Assembly (NCBI GenBank): GCA_008015155.1
Contig: SSFA01000017.1
Coordinates: forward strand, 186,001-250,000
Origin: Thiothrix sp.
Lineage (GTDB): Bacteria > Pseudomonadota > Gammaproteobacteria > Thiotrichales > Thiotrichaceae
Direction of reading: 5' to 3'
Length of the DNA stretch: 64,000 bases
Shown here: positions 41,736-51,495 of the stretch, piece after piece
How positions within the stretch are numbered: the stretch's first letter is position 1
Layout of the letters: each line of letters begins with the position of its first letter
Notes under the pieces: model-generated
Told to the model about the DNA's origin: nothing
Database searches by the model: none
What the model saw: the letters and a program-made list of their open reading frames with translations, nothing else
Translations under genes and position numbers: made by a program

Positions 41736-42305
41736 TCAGTAATGTTTTTCCAACCATTCTTTCACCCACGGCTTATGCTCACGGATTTCTTCTTTAGTTA
41801 AGCCCTTAAGCTCATGGGGAAACACTAACCACTCATCAGTTTCATGTACGAAATAATCAGGACGCAGCGTTGTTTTGTTTTTATTCGGCTTGAAATAAGG
41901 GGTGGCAATCCGAATATCGTGCGGGGTATTCAAGCGCGCTTCTGAGCGAATTTTGTCCAAAGCAGCTTTAATGCTATTACCCGAATCGAATACATCATCG
42001 ATGATCAATAGAGAGTTGGGCGCGTTGATATGCTTAATTAAATACTCCAAACCATGTACTTTGACTTCGCGTGCTGTCTGATTCAAGCCAGTATAGTAAG
42101 AGGTGCGAATCGCAATATGGTCGGTTGAAACACCAAAGTATTCAAACAGCTCCTGAACGACAATACCTACAGGCGTACCACCACGCCAGATGGCCACAAT
42201 AAAGTCCGGGCGAAAGCCGCTATCGTAGATTTTTTCCGCTAATTGGATAGAGCTATCCATTAAGTCTTGTGGAGTTAAAAAGACTTTCTCAATTGCTGCC
42301 GACAC
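41736..42305 (-). CDS. Purine phosphoribosyltransferase (hypoxanthine/xanthine type)
   Basis: 189 aa. PRPP-binding motif SLLIIDDVFDSGNSIKAALD; PPi loop VAIWRGGTPVG; hood-domain RPDYFVHETDEWLVFPHEL (aromatic purine-contacting residues). The family salvages hypoxanthine, guanine or xanthine to nucleotides. It is 35 bp downstream of an 8-oxoguanine deaminase gene, so it may act on oxidised or recycled purines from the same pathway. Confidence 0.86.
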   Translation of the reverse strand: MSAAIEKVFLTPQDLMDSSIQLAEKIYDSGFRPDFIVAIWRGGTPVGIVVQELFEYFGVSTDHIAIRTSYYTGLNQTAREVKVHGLEYLIKHINAPNSLLIIDDVFDSGNSIKAALDKIRSEARLNTPHDIRIATPYFKPNKNKTTLRPDYFVHETDEWLVFPHELKGLTKEEIREHKPWVKEWLEKHY

Positions 42306-42340
42306 GATGGGATCCTTTCGCTGAACGCCTAAAACAGAAC

Positions 42341-43741
42341 TCAGGACGTTAGCATCATTTTTGAGATTTCTCTATGTCGTTGTAAAGGTTTTGTCATATC
42401 CAAGCTTAAAAGCTGACCTTGCTCCACCACAACTCGGCCATGAATAATCGAGAGATCAACACTGAAGTTTTGACAAAAGACGGCTGCTGCTATGGGATCA
42501 TGTTCCGCGCCTGCATAATTTAGACGATTCAAATTAATCGCAATTAAGTCAGCACTTTTGCCAACCTCTAGTGAGCCAATATCAGTACGCCCTAAGGTAG
42601 CTGCCCCGCCGCGGGTAGCTAAGCGCAAGGCTTCACGAGCGCTCATAGCTGCTGGGTTGCCTGCAAAGCCTTCTCGTCCGCCTAGTGGCATACTAGGTGA
42701 ATATTGATGAGGTGCTATCCGCTGGAGCAGCATCGCTTGACGGGCTTCAGCGAGCATATGACTACCATCATTGGAAGCTGAACCATCGACACCTAGACCT
42801 ACTTTGACTCCAGCGGCGGTCATTTTTGGAATGGCTGCGATACCACTAGCTAAGCGCATATTACTGCTTGGGCAATGGGCCACACCAGTGCCGGTTTGGG
42901 CAAATTTATGAATCTCAGCCGTACTCATATGCACACAATGCGCATGCCAACAATCACAGCCTGTCCAACCTAAAGATTCCACATAGTCAACAGGGCGCAT
43001 GCCAAATTTAGCGAGACAAAACTGCTCTTCATCCAAGGTTTCCGCCAAATGTGTATGCAAATGTACCCGCTGATACTGCCGCGCTAAGTGCGCACTTTCA
43101 CGCATTAAATCAGCCGTTACAGAGAAAGGTGAACAAGGCGCGAGTACTAAGCGCAACATACTATGCTCGCTAGCATCATGATAAGTTTCAATGAGGCGCT
43201 GTGAATCTTTCAAAATAGCCGCTTCATTTTCAGTGACTCGATCGGGTGGTAAACCCCCTTTGCTTTCGCCTAAAGACATAGAGCCACGCGCTGCATGAAA
43301 ACGTATACCTATTTCTTGCGCTGCCTGAATTTGACTATCGAGCGTACAATCATTTGGGTAGATATATAGATGGTCACTGCTGGTCGTGCAACCTGAGAGC
43401 ATCAATTCGGCTAAGCCTGTAAGCGTGCTGATATACACAGCTTCATCGGTGAGTTTGGCCCAAATTGGATAGAGCGTTTTTAGCCAAGTGAATAGATCAG
43501 CGTCTTGAGCAACCACTCGTGTCAGCGTCTGATAGAGATGATGATGCGTATTGACTAAGCCCGGCAGAATTAAATGATCGCGTAAATCGAAGACTTGATC
43601 AGCACTAGAGGGCAAATCCTGACTAGCACCTATCTGCTTAATCAGATGATCTTCAATATATACACCAGCATCAGCTAGCTCTGTCCCTGCATCATCAAAG
43701 CTGGCGAGCAGGGTGGCATTTTTAAGCAGAATCGAAGACAA
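42341..43741 (-). CDS. 8-oxoguanine deaminase (amidohydrolase)
   Basis: 466 aa from a TTG at 43741 (MSSILLKNAT); an upstream GTG at 43804 is the ORF-track start but overlaps a decayed gene. Amidohydrolase motifs: LPGLVNTHHHLYQTLTR, HLHTHLAETLDE, CVHMSTAEIH, GLGVDGSASNDGSHML. The close match to Pseudomonas 8-oxoguanine deaminase (LAPCSPFSVT, SMSLGESKGGLPPDR) supports 8-oxoguanine to uric acid conversion. Catalytic zinc ligands (HxH, H, H, D) are intact. Forms an operon with the phosphoribosyltransferase. Confidence 0.88.
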   Translation of the reverse strand: MSSILLKNATLLASFDDAGTELADAGVYIEDHLIKQIGASQDLPSSADQVFDLRDHLILPGLVNTHHHLYQTLTRVVAQDADLFTWLKTLYPIWAKLTDEAVYISTLTGLAELMLSGCTTSSDHLYIYPNDCTLDSQIQAAQEIGIRFHAARGSMSLGESKGGLPPDRVTENEAAILKDSQRLIETYHDASEHSMLRLVLAPCSPFSVTADLMRESAHLARQYQRVHLHTHLAETLDEEQFCLAKFGMRPVDYVESLGWTGCDCWHAHCVHMSTAEIHKFAQTGTGVAHCPSSNMRLASGIAAIPKMTAAGVKVGLGVDGSASNDGSHMLAEARQAMLLQRIAPHQYSPSMPLGGREGFAGNPAAMSAREALRLATRGGAATLGRTDIGSLEVGKSADLIAINLNRLNYAGAEHDPIAAAVFCQNFSVDLSIIHGRVVVEQGQLLSLDMTKPLQRHREISKMMLTS

Positions 43742-43766
43742 ATTAGCTACTCTATGAGGGAAATTT

Positions 43767-44030
43767 TTACTTACAACCAGCGGTAGCGGCCGTTGGGCAA
43801 GCACCTTTCATCAAGATTACTATATTTTCATTCGTGAAGGGGCTAGCTCCCATAAATTTTGGGCCGGTATCATTAGGTCCCCAACTGGTTGTACCCATCA
43901 CAATATTCGGTTTGCTGTTCCTGTTAAATAAGAGTTCATTAAATAAACATTAGCCGCTTTCCAAACGCCATAGGGTGCTTGACCTTTGCAATAAGTGGGT
44001 ACATAGAAGGAAGTTCAGCAAGCCTAGATT
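43767..44030 (-). pseudogene. Decayed gene fragment with a frameshift
   Basis: The minus strand carries open sequence YCKGQAPYGVWKAANVYLMN, SYLTG, then after a one-base shift SKPNIVMGTTSWGPNDTGPK, FMGASPFTNEN and finally GACPTAATAGCK with a stop at 43767. No start codon lies in frame and a TGA blocks the 5' side. The composition looks protein-like, but I do not recognise the family. It sits between ynjF and the 8-oxoguanine deaminase, and its end would overlap a longer deaminase start. Confidence 0.45.
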
Positions 44031-44033
44031 GAG

Positions 44034-44642
44034 CTAGTTGGCAAAGTTTTTCCAGCCAGAATAAATTCTTAAGGCAGTACTAATCAAGCATAAACTCGCA
44101 AAACCATACGCCAAACCGCTGAACCAACTTGGTGCTAAGCACATGAGACTAAATACTAAAATAGTTTCGCCCGCTTCGGTGAGGCCACCTAGATAGTAGA
44201 AGCTTTTATGCGGATAAATTGTGCTAGTGAGTTGACGCTTAGCCGCGAAAATCGCAAACGCTAAAAAACTACTACCAGTTCCGATAAAACTATAAATGAG
44301 CACTGCTGCTGCCAAGGCATTTTCACTAGGATTGCTAAGCGCAAAGCCTAAAGGAATCGCTGAATAGAACAAAAAATCCAGCACAATATCTAAAAAACCT
44401 CCACGATCAGAGGTTTGAGTTAAACGGGCAATCGTTCCGTCCAAGCCATCCAACAAACGATTCAATAAAATTGCTAAAAGTGCCCACAAATAATGCTCGA
44501 ACGCTAATAGTGGCAGAGCTAGCATACCAAGCATAAAGCCCAATACAGTCACTCGATTAGCTGTGAAGCCCCATTGAATAAAACGCTGAGCTAATTGCTG
44601 CTGATACGATTTAGTCTGTTCTAAAATCAGGCGATCAAGCAT
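44034..44642 (-). CDS. ynjF: CDP-alcohol phosphatidyltransferase (YnjF-like)
   Basis: 202 aa with the CDP-alcohol phosphatidyltransferase signature DGLDGTIARLTQTSDRGGFL, followed by DIVLD (D-G-x2-A-R-x8-G-x3-D-x3-D). About six TM segments. In E. coli ynjF is the last gene of ynjBCDEF. The same order is kept here (B-C-D-F, without the sulfurtransferase ynjE), 9 bp after ynjD. Phospholipid product unknown. Confidence 0.88.
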   Translation of the reverse strand: MLDRLILEQTKSYQQQLAQRFIQWGFTANRVTVLGFMLGMLALPLLAFEHYLWALLAILLNRLLDGLDGTIARLTQTSDRGGFLDIVLDFLFYSAIPLGFALSNPSENALAAAVLIYSFIGTGSSFLAFAIFAAKRQLTSTIYPHKSFYYLGGLTEAGETILVFSLMCLAPSWFSGLAYGFASLCLISTALRIYSGWKNFAN

Positions 44643-44651
44643 GGCAAACTC

Positions 44652-45272
44652 CTAGAGCTGAATAATGCGGCCATCACTGGGTACATCGGCTAGATCATGA
44701 GTCACAAGGACGGCGGGGATTTGTAAGTGAGCAATTTGTGCAAACACGAAGCTGCGAAATTGTTGCCTTAAGGCAGTATCCAGCCGGGAAAAAGGTTCAT
44801 CTAATAGCAGTGCTTGTGGTTCAGCCAATAAAGCACGTAAGACACTGACGCGGGCGCGTTGGCCTCCGGATAAACTACTCGGGTCGCGTTTAGCAAAACC
44901 TGCTAATCCTGCCTGCTCAAGCGCCGTATCAATCTGCTGTTGGCGTGCTGAACCTTTGATGTGTGCAGGTAAGGCAAAGGCTAAATTCCCGCCCACTGTC
45001 AAATGTGGAAAGAGCAGATCATCTTGAAATAAGATGCCGATTTGACGCTGCTCAGTGGGTAACTCATCAACACGTCGTTGATTTAAAAAGCATTGACCTG
45101 TAGCCGTAAATGCTGAAGACAAAGCGCCAATCATCCAAGTTAATAAAGTCGATTTACCAACCCCGGATGCGCCCATCACACTGAGAACTTCACCCGCTGC
45201 TACTTGAAAACTAAGATTCTGAATTAAGGCCTGCTGTGCTTGATACAGGCTGAGCTTTTGAACATGCAGCAT
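44652..45272 (-). CDS. ynjD: ABC transporter ATP-binding protein (YnjD-like)
   Basis: 206 aa from the ATG at 45272, which overlaps the ynjC stop (TAATG); the track's start at 45305 is an upstream extension. Walker A GASGVGKSTL, Q-loop LFQDDLLFP, signature SLSGGQRARV, Walker B ALLLDEPFSRLD, H-loop VLVTHDLAD. Belongs to the import ABC system with ynjB and ynjC. Confidence 0.92.
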   Translation of the reverse strand: MLHVQKLSLYQAQQALIQNLSFQVAAGEVLSVMGASGVGKSTLLTWMIGALSSAFTATGQCFLNQRRVDELPTEQRQIGILFQDDLLFPHLTVGGNLAFALPAHIKGSARQQQIDTALEQAGLAGFAKRDPSSLSGGQRARVSVLRALLAEPQALLLDEPFSRLDTALRQQFRSFVFAQIAHLQIPAVLVTHDLADVPSDGRIIQL

Positions 45273-46918
45273 TAGTTTAATCCAGGATGTTGACGCGCAT
45301 ACCAACGACTTAAGCTAGTTGCTGTCATAAAGGCAAATAAAGGTAACAGTGCTTGTAGCACGGCTTGAACGGCTAAAGTTGCTCGATTGCCACCTGAGCT
45401 TAAGCTCACGGCTTCAGTCGTAACGGTTTCAATACGACCGCCACCGATAAATGCCGTGGGTAAATATTGCGCTACACTAACTGCAAAACCTACTGCTGCG
45501 GCTGCCATAATCGGACGCAGTAACAGCGGCCATTTAATATAAAGACAGGCTTGCCAGGTGTTGTAACCTAAGGTTTTGGCAGTCAATAAATAGCGTGTAT
45601 CTAAACGCTGATAAGCTCCAGTTAAGACCAACAAAATATACGGTAAAACCCAAGCTAAATGGCTCCAAATGACCGCGCTTAAACTACCCTCTAATTTTAG
45701 GAGCAGCGCAAGTTGATATTGAGCGGCTGTAAAAGGTAAGGCAGGAATAATCAAAGGCAGATATAAATAGGCTTGACGTTGCTTCCCCCATTCTAACCAA
45801 AGTAAAGCCAGCGGGAGGCTAATCAATACACTGCAAGTCGCTATCCATAAAGTCATTAGTAATGGTTCGAGTTCAGCTTGCTGCCAAGTGGCGAAACCAA
45901 GACGACTAGGGACAATCTGTGGAAAAAACCATGAATCGGCTAAAGACCAAAGCAATAATAAGCCTAGGCTCAACCAAAAAGGCAGAGTGAGTAAATAGCT
46001 AAACCAAGGACTTAAAAAGCGTATGACAGAAGTTCGCTGCCGCCGACCAGAAGGCTTAGACCATAGCGCAGTTAGGAATTTATAAGCCAGATAAGCGCCA
46101 CCAGCACCTAAAACTAATAGACCCACTAAGACAAGTGCTAAGACCTGTGCCTTCAATTGTTGGATAGGGTCTGGATCAGCAAACCATTGCCAGGCTAATA
46201 CCGCTAAACTAGGTGGAGTGGACGGGCCTAAAATCAAGGCCATATCCACGACTGATAAGCCATAGGCAAACACAGCTAACAAAGGCCAGGCTAAGGACTT
46301 TAATACTTGGGGAAATAAAATTTGCCAGCCTGCTTGCCATGCTGAATAACCCAAACTTTTAGCGATTAGGCTTTGTTTCACGAGCCACTCTTGGCTGATC
46401 AAACCTGTCATCACCCATAATAGAAACCAAGTTTCCTTCAGAGTCAAAGCCAAGCTTAAACTCAAAGCATAGGGGTCTTGGGTAGTGGTCAACCAAGTGG
46501 GTGGTGCAGTCCACGCAAAAAGCGGTGATACTAAACGCACCAACCACCCCGAAGGCGCCAACAAGAATACCAAGCCAATTGCAAACGCAGCATGCGGAAT
46601 TGCTAAGAAAATTGGTAATTGCTGCTGTAAGCGCTGCCAAGTTTTTGAGGGATAAAACAAAAATACGAGCGCACACGCCAAGATCAACGACCAAAGTGTC
46701 GAAATGCCAGCCGAAAAGAGGGTCAATTTCAAAGCAGGTAAAAACTGTGGATCAGACCACAGTAATTGCCAAGCCTTAGCCTGTAGTCCCACCATAAAAA
46801 TGGGTATTAAGCCAAGTAGTGGTAAACCCAGAATCAGTAACACGCCTAGCCAAGCTATAAAGCTTAGCCCTCTATCCACGGATTGACTGTTTGTGTTCGC
46901 CAAAGAAAGACAGCGCAT
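45272..46918 (-). CDS. ynjC: ABC transporter permease with two fused halves (YnjC-like)
   Basis: 548 aa, about 12 TM segments in two binding-protein-dependent permease halves. Each has the EAA-like loop: IAKSLGYSAWQAGWQILFPQ and LTAKTLGYNTWQACLYIKWP. This fused-dimer layout is the YnjC/ThiP/FbpB type. Nested between ynjB and ynjD, 7 bp from ynjB. Confidence 0.9.
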   Translation of the reverse strand: MRCLSLANTNSQSVDRGLSFIAWLGVLLILGLPLLGLIPIFMVGLQAKAWQLLWSDPQFLPALKLTLFSAGISTLWSLILACALVFLFYPSKTWQRLQQQLPIFLAIPHAAFAIGLVFLLAPSGWLVRLVSPLFAWTAPPTWLTTTQDPYALSLSLALTLKETWFLLWVMTGLISQEWLVKQSLIAKSLGYSAWQAGWQILFPQVLKSLAWPLLAVFAYGLSVVDMALILGPSTPPSLAVLAWQWFADPDPIQQLKAQVLALVLVGLLVLGAGGAYLAYKFLTALWSKPSGRRQRTSVIRFLSPWFSYLLTLPFWLSLGLLLLWSLADSWFFPQIVPSRLGFATWQQAELEPLLMTLWIATCSVLISLPLALLWLEWGKQRQAYLYLPLIIPALPFTAAQYQLALLLKLEGSLSAVIWSHLAWVLPYILLVLTGAYQRLDTRYLLTAKTLGYNTWQACLYIKWPLLLRPIMAAAAVGFAVSVAQYLPTAFIGGGRIETVTTEAVSLSSGGNRATLAVQAVLQALLPLFAFMTATSLSRWYARQHPGLN

Positions 46919-46925
46919 GCGGTAA

Positions 46926-48092
46926 TTAACTACCGTAACGCTTAATCCATTCTTTTTCCAATGCTTCCACCCAGCTAGCGTGTGGCTCAGCTAAGGTCGG
47001 TACATCAGCGGGTAAAACACTTGGATTAGCTGCTTGCTGCGGCAGTTTGTTGGCTAACAATACACTTGGATCACCCCAAACTTTTAAATCAGCTTTATGG
47101 GCTTGAGCTTCTGGAGATAAGAGGAAGTTGGCAAATACTTGCGCGGCTTCTTTAGCTTTAGCATTGAAAGGAATCGCTAAGAAATGCACATTACCAATGG
47201 TGCCTTTTTTGAAGCCAAAGCTATAAGCACTTTCTGGCAAACGCTTGGCCGCAACTAGGCTTGCAGCTTCATTCGGATTAAAGCTTAAAGAGATTAATAG
47301 CTCGCCATCGGCTAATTTTTGATGCATTTCGGCATCGCTAGCGGGGAAACTTTTACCTTGTTGCCAAGCGACTTTGTGCAGTTCATCTAAGTAGGCCCAT
47401 AAAGGTTGGGTAAGCTTAGTAAATTGCTCAGTATCTACAGGCTTGCTCAAGGCAGCAGAGTCTGTGCTTAAATCTAGCAAGAGTTGTTTAAGAAAAGTCG
47501 TGCCGTGAAAGCTGGGTGGTTTTGGATAAGTGACACGCCCCGGATTCTCTTGAGCAAATTTTAGTAAGGCTGTGGCTGAGTCAGGTGGTGTGGCTAATTT
47601 GTTACGATCCGCGATGAAGGTGAGTTGTGCTGTCCCCCAAGGTGCCTCCAAGCCGTCAGTGCTTTCAGAAAAATCTTGTTGCACTGGCTTTTTAGTATCT
47701 ACATTCACCCAATTAGGCAATTGCTCAGCCCACGGGCCATACAGCAATTGGCCGCGTTTCAGTGTGCTAAAATTTTCCCCATTGACCCAGATTAAATCCA
47801 CCGAGCCATCGCTGGTTCGACCGGCTTGCTGTTCGGTTTGAATGCGCTTAACCACTTCAGCTGCATCGGTAATTTTGACGTGCTTGACTGTAATAGCATA
47901 GCGTTGCTGCGCTTGCTCAGCGGCCCAGTCAATATATTGATTGATATTTTCGCCACCCCCCCAAGCATTGAAGTAAACGGTTTGACCTTTGGCAGCTTGT
48001 TCGATCTTGGCCCAGTCTTCAGCGGCTTGGGCTGTTAAGCTAAAGCTACTGACAAGCACTAAACTGACTAAACTTAAATTTCTAAAATGCAT
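46926..48092 (-). CDS. ynjB: ABC transporter substrate-binding protein (YnjB-like)
   Basis: 388 aa, signal peptide ending SLTAQAAED. YFNAWGGGENINQYIDWAAE, GSVDLIWVNGENFSTLKRGQ and WGTAQLTFIADRNKL match YnjB, a type II binding protein. First gene of ynjBCDF here. The substrate is not established even in E. coli. Confidence 0.9.
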   Translation of the reverse strand: MHFRNLSLVSLVLVSSFSLTAQAAEDWAKIEQAAKGQTVYFNAWGGGENINQYIDWAAEQAQQRYAITVKHVKITDAAEVVKRIQTEQQAGRTSDGSVDLIWVNGENFSTLKRGQLLYGPWAEQLPNWVNVDTKKPVQQDFSESTDGLEAPWGTAQLTFIADRNKLATPPDSATALLKFAQENPGRVTYPKPPSFHGTTFLKQLLLDLSTDSAALSKPVDTEQFTKLTQPLWAYLDELHKVAWQQGKSFPASDAEMHQKLADGELLISLSFNPNEAASLVAAKRLPESAYSFGFKKGTIGNVHFLAIPFNAKAKEAAQVFANFLLSPEAQAHKADLKVWGDPSVLLANKLPQQAANPSVLPADVPTLAEPHASWVEALEKEWIKRYGS

Positions 48093-48120
48093 GCATCATT
48101 TCCTTGTTTATTATGAAATT

Positions 48121-50270
48121 TTAGCCGCGTCGCCAACTGTGGTAACGGGCAACCCAAATTAATAAAGCTGCTGGCGCGTGTTGGCGCTTCCAATTGCCCG
48201 CCACATATTTATTGGCTTCAGCTAAAGTAGGATAGCTATGAATCGTGCCAAGAATTTTGTTCAAGCCTAGGCCATGCTTCATCGCCAGCACATATTCGGC
48301 TAATAATTCACCTGCTTGCGCACCTACAATAGTAACGCCCAAGATTTTGTCTTTATTAGGCACTGTCAGCACTTTAATAAAGCCTTGAGTACTGCCATCA
48401 GCAATCGCCCGATCCAACTCAGCTAATTCAAAATGACTTAATTCATAGCTGATCTTATTTGCTTTGGCTTCTTGTTCGCTTAAACCCACACTGGCTATTT
48501 CTGGATCCGTGAAGGTGACACGCGGAATCACCCGATAATCTACTTTAAAGCGTTTAAAGGTACCGAATAGAGCATTGACGCTGGCATACCAAGCTTGATG
48601 CGCTGCAACATGAGTAAATTGATAGGGGCCTACGACATCGCCTGCTGCGTAGATATTCGGGAATAAAGTTTCTAGATACTCATTCGTGACTATCGTGCGT
48701 TCAGTAGGAATACCGAGTTCTTCTAAGCCAAAGCCGCTTAACGCGCTTTGCGTCCCAGTGCTAAAATCACTTGATCGTACTCTAGCTCAGATTCTTCGCC
48801 TTGATGCTCGACCACCAGACGTTTGCTGTCGGCCTCTACTACAAAGCGTACTGCTTTATGTGCAGTAAGTAATTTGACCCCATCAGCGCTGAGGGACTCA
48901 GCTGCAAGCTGCGCCACGTCGCTATCTTCACGCGCTAAAATACGCTCGGCTTGCTCGATGATAGTCACTTGTGAACCAAGGCGCGCAAAGGCTTGCGCAA
49001 GTTCGCAACCAATCGGCCCTCCACCGAGAATAGCTAAGCGCTTAGGGGCTGCCTCTAGCGTAGCAAAGCGTTCCCATAAGGTATCGCTAGTCACGTAGCC
49101 AGAGTCTGCTAAGCCTGGAATAGGCGGGACAGCCGCTTGCGCGCCAGTGGCTAAAATAATGCTGCGGGCGCTCAAAGTCTGCGTACGACCATCGGATAGC
49201 TTAATTTCTACCGTCCACGGATCAATTAATTTGGCATAGCCTTGAAGCACTTCCACGCCAAGTTGGGTATAGCGCTCAACACTATCATGCGGTTCAATCG
49301 CCTGAATCACGTGTTGAATACGCTGCATTACCTGTTTAAATTGAGTGTTGGGTGGACTAGTAGTCACTCCATATTCATTAGCATGTTGAATCTGATGAGC
49401 AATTTTGGCCGTTTTAATCAGTGCTTTACTGGGGACACACCCATAGTTTAAGCAGTCTCCACCCATTTTGTGGGCTTCAATCAAGGTAACTTTGGCTTTC
49501 ACGGCGGCAGCAATATAGGCTGAGACCAAACCGGCCGCTCCTGCACCGATCACAATGAGATTGCGGTCAAATTTTTCAGGGCGTTTGAAGTTTTTGTACA
49601 CCCGCCGCTGTTGAATAAAGCTTAACAGTGCTTTGCCTAGCCACGGGAAGATCCCCAATAAGGTAAAAGATAAGATCAGCCCAGGCGAGAGAATATCTTT
49701 CAGGCTATTAATTTGCGCTAGTTGTGTCCCTGCATTGACGTAGACGATGGTGCCAGCCAACATACCTAGTTGGCTCACCCAATAGAAAGTGCGTGTGGGT
49801 AGTTGGGTCAAGCCCATTAATAAGTTAATGAGAAAGAAAGGAAAGAGAGGGACTAGGCGCAAGGTGAATAAATAAAATGCGCCTTCTTTGGCGATGCCTT
49901 GATTGATAGCTTGGAGTTGCTGACTAAAACGTTGTTCAATGCTAGTGCGAAACAAATAGCGTGAGGCCAAAAAAGCAAGCGTCGCGCCAATGCTAGAGGC
50001 GAAAGAGACGAGCACTAAACCTTGCCATAAGCCGAATAAGGCTCCAGCTGCCAAGGTTAGAATAGCAGCACCAGGCAAGGACAAAGCAGTAATCAGGATA
50101 TACAAACAGAAATAAACAAGCGCAACTAACCACGGATGACTTGTCTGCCAAGCGACGAATTGAGCTTGGCTAGCTTTAAGCTGCTCTAAAGTGAAATAGC
50201 GGTCTAAGTCCAATACAAAAAATACACTGATTAAAAGTGCTAAACCTAGTAGTAATAAAAGCTTGCTCAT
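48121..50270 (-). pseudogene. TVP38/DedA-like domain fused to a dihydrolipoamide-dehydrogenase-like flavoprotein, frameshifted
   Basis: The frame from 50270 encodes a TVP38/SNARE-associated membrane domain (ALSLPGAAILTLAAGALFGL, LRLVPLFPFFLINLLMG; about residues 1-230). A flavoprotein disulfide-reductase follows: IVIGAGAAGLVSAYIAA, GGDCLNYGCVPSKALIKTAK and ILGGGPIGCELAQAFA. It stops at VILALGRKAR (48738). The -1 frame continues at once with LSGFGLEELGIPTERTIVTN, YAAGDVVG and the dimerisation domain RVTFTDPEIASVGLSEQEAK to 48121. One base is missing near 48741. Either a recent mutation or an assembly error; otherwise about 716 residues would be intact, with both redox Cys in place. Confidence 0.85.
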
Positions 50271-51391
50271 AATTTTTGCTCGCTGGCGGCTAGACCATGA
50301 ATACTCAGGCGATATTGCTGCATAAAGCTTTGATCAATATAATTTTTCCAGAGCCATACCCAAGCTCCACTCACGCTAAATCTACCCCAAGAAGCAATAG
50401 CCTCTTTAGAGCCGGTTGCAAGTAAATACAGTGAGCGCTTTTTAGGATAGTAGCTGAGCAACGGCTCTTGGTTGAAATAGGCTGGCAAATTGTGCGCTAA
50501 GACTTTACCTGCATAGACTGCATGCACGCCAGAGCGCCCAAACTCTGGCTCGGGGCGTGCACAGACATCACCAGCAGCAAAAATACTAGGATGAGAAAGG
50601 CTTTGGTGCTGTGCATTGACTTGTAGGTAGCCCTCAAGATCTAAGGCAAGACCAGAGGAGGCAAGCCATGCTGGAGCTTTAGCGCCTGTAGCAGCAAACA
50701 CTTTCTGAACCTGAAGCGTTTCACCGGTTTCTAGGAGCAAATGATTTTGTGCAAACTGCGCACGGCTGGTATGCCACTTGATGCCTGATGCGTTTAAATG
50801 TTTATAAACTTGTTTTTGGACAGCAGGCACATGATCACTTAATAATTCGGGTGCGACTAAATGAACTTTTGCAGTTAAGGCCTGTTGCTGAAAAGCGTAT
50901 TGCATTGCGAAGGCTAATTCCAGTCCAGCAGCACCACCGCCTAAAACAGCAAGTTGGTAGCGAGGTTGTTGAGCTTGTTTGAGGATCTCCGGCCAAGCTT
51001 TAATAAGACCCTCTAAAGGCCGAATAGTTAAGAACTTATCATTCTTGGCGAAGTCTGGGAATGCGGTTTCGCTACCAGTATTAATGGAGAGTAAGTCATA
51101 GCTGATTACCCGCCCACTAGCTGTTTCTAAAACTTGCTGATCTGCATCTAAGGAAGTCATGTGGTCAAGGATCAACTCACCCATAGCGGCAGCGACTAAA
51201 GGGCGTAGATGGATTTGGCAGTCTTCCAAGCTGTAATGCCCAGCTAGCCAGCCCGGCAGCATCCCTGAATAAGTTTGAGTGGGGCTAGGCGTAATGAGAG
51301 TTAGGCGCAATTTAGGCGCAGTTTGCTTGGCGAATGCTTTTAAAACCGCTAAATGCGCATGCCCTCCACCGACTAAGACTAAATGTTTCAT
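50267..51391 (-). CDS. FAD/NAD(P)-dependent oxidoreductase (NDH-2-like, SelD-N-terminal type)
   Basis: 374 aa. FAD motif LVLVGGGHAHLAVLKAF (GxGxxH variant), second nucleotide site LAVLGGGAAGLELAFAMQYA, and FAAGDVCARPEPEFGRSGVHAVY. The GGGHAH start is typical of the pyridine-nucleotide oxidoreductase group found fused to or next to selD. No selD is near. It overlaps the TVP38-flavoprotein gene by 4 bp, so the two are coupled. A role in quinone or thiol redox at the membrane is likely. Confidence 0.87.
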   Translation of the reverse strand: MKHLVLVGGGHAHLAVLKAFAKQTAPKLRLTLITPSPTQTYSGMLPGWLAGHYSLEDCQIHLRPLVAAAMGELILDHMTSLDADQQVLETASGRVISYDLLSINTGSETAFPDFAKNDKFLTIRPLEGLIKAWPEILKQAQQPRYQLAVLGGGAAGLELAFAMQYAFQQQALTAKVHLVAPELLSDHVPAVQKQVYKHLNASGIKWHTSRAQFAQNHLLLETGETLQVQKVFAATGAKAPAWLASSGLALDLEGYLQVNAQHQSLSHPSIFAAGDVCARPEPEFGRSGVHAVYAGKVLAHNLPAYFNQEPLLSYYPKKRSLYLLATGSKEAIASWGRFSVSGAWVWLWKNYIDQSFMQQYRLSIHGLAASEQKL

Positions 51392-51423
51392 ACAGGATTG
51401 ATTAATTTCCTTACTAAGTTATT

Positions 51424-51457
51424 GCATCTATACGCATGTCACTAGCGTATTAGATGC
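51424..51457. promoter_or_regulatory. Long inverted repeat between divergent genes
   Basis: GCATCTATACGC and GCGTATTAGATGC (9-nt centre, one bulged base) lie between the oxidoreductase and DUF3047 genes, 33 bp from the first and 39 bp from the second. Could be a regulator site shared by both; a cruciform or terminator is less likely at divergent starts. Confidence 0.4.
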
Positions 51458-51495
51458 ATAGCTAGGCTTTAATTATTATGAATAGGTAGTAAAGC

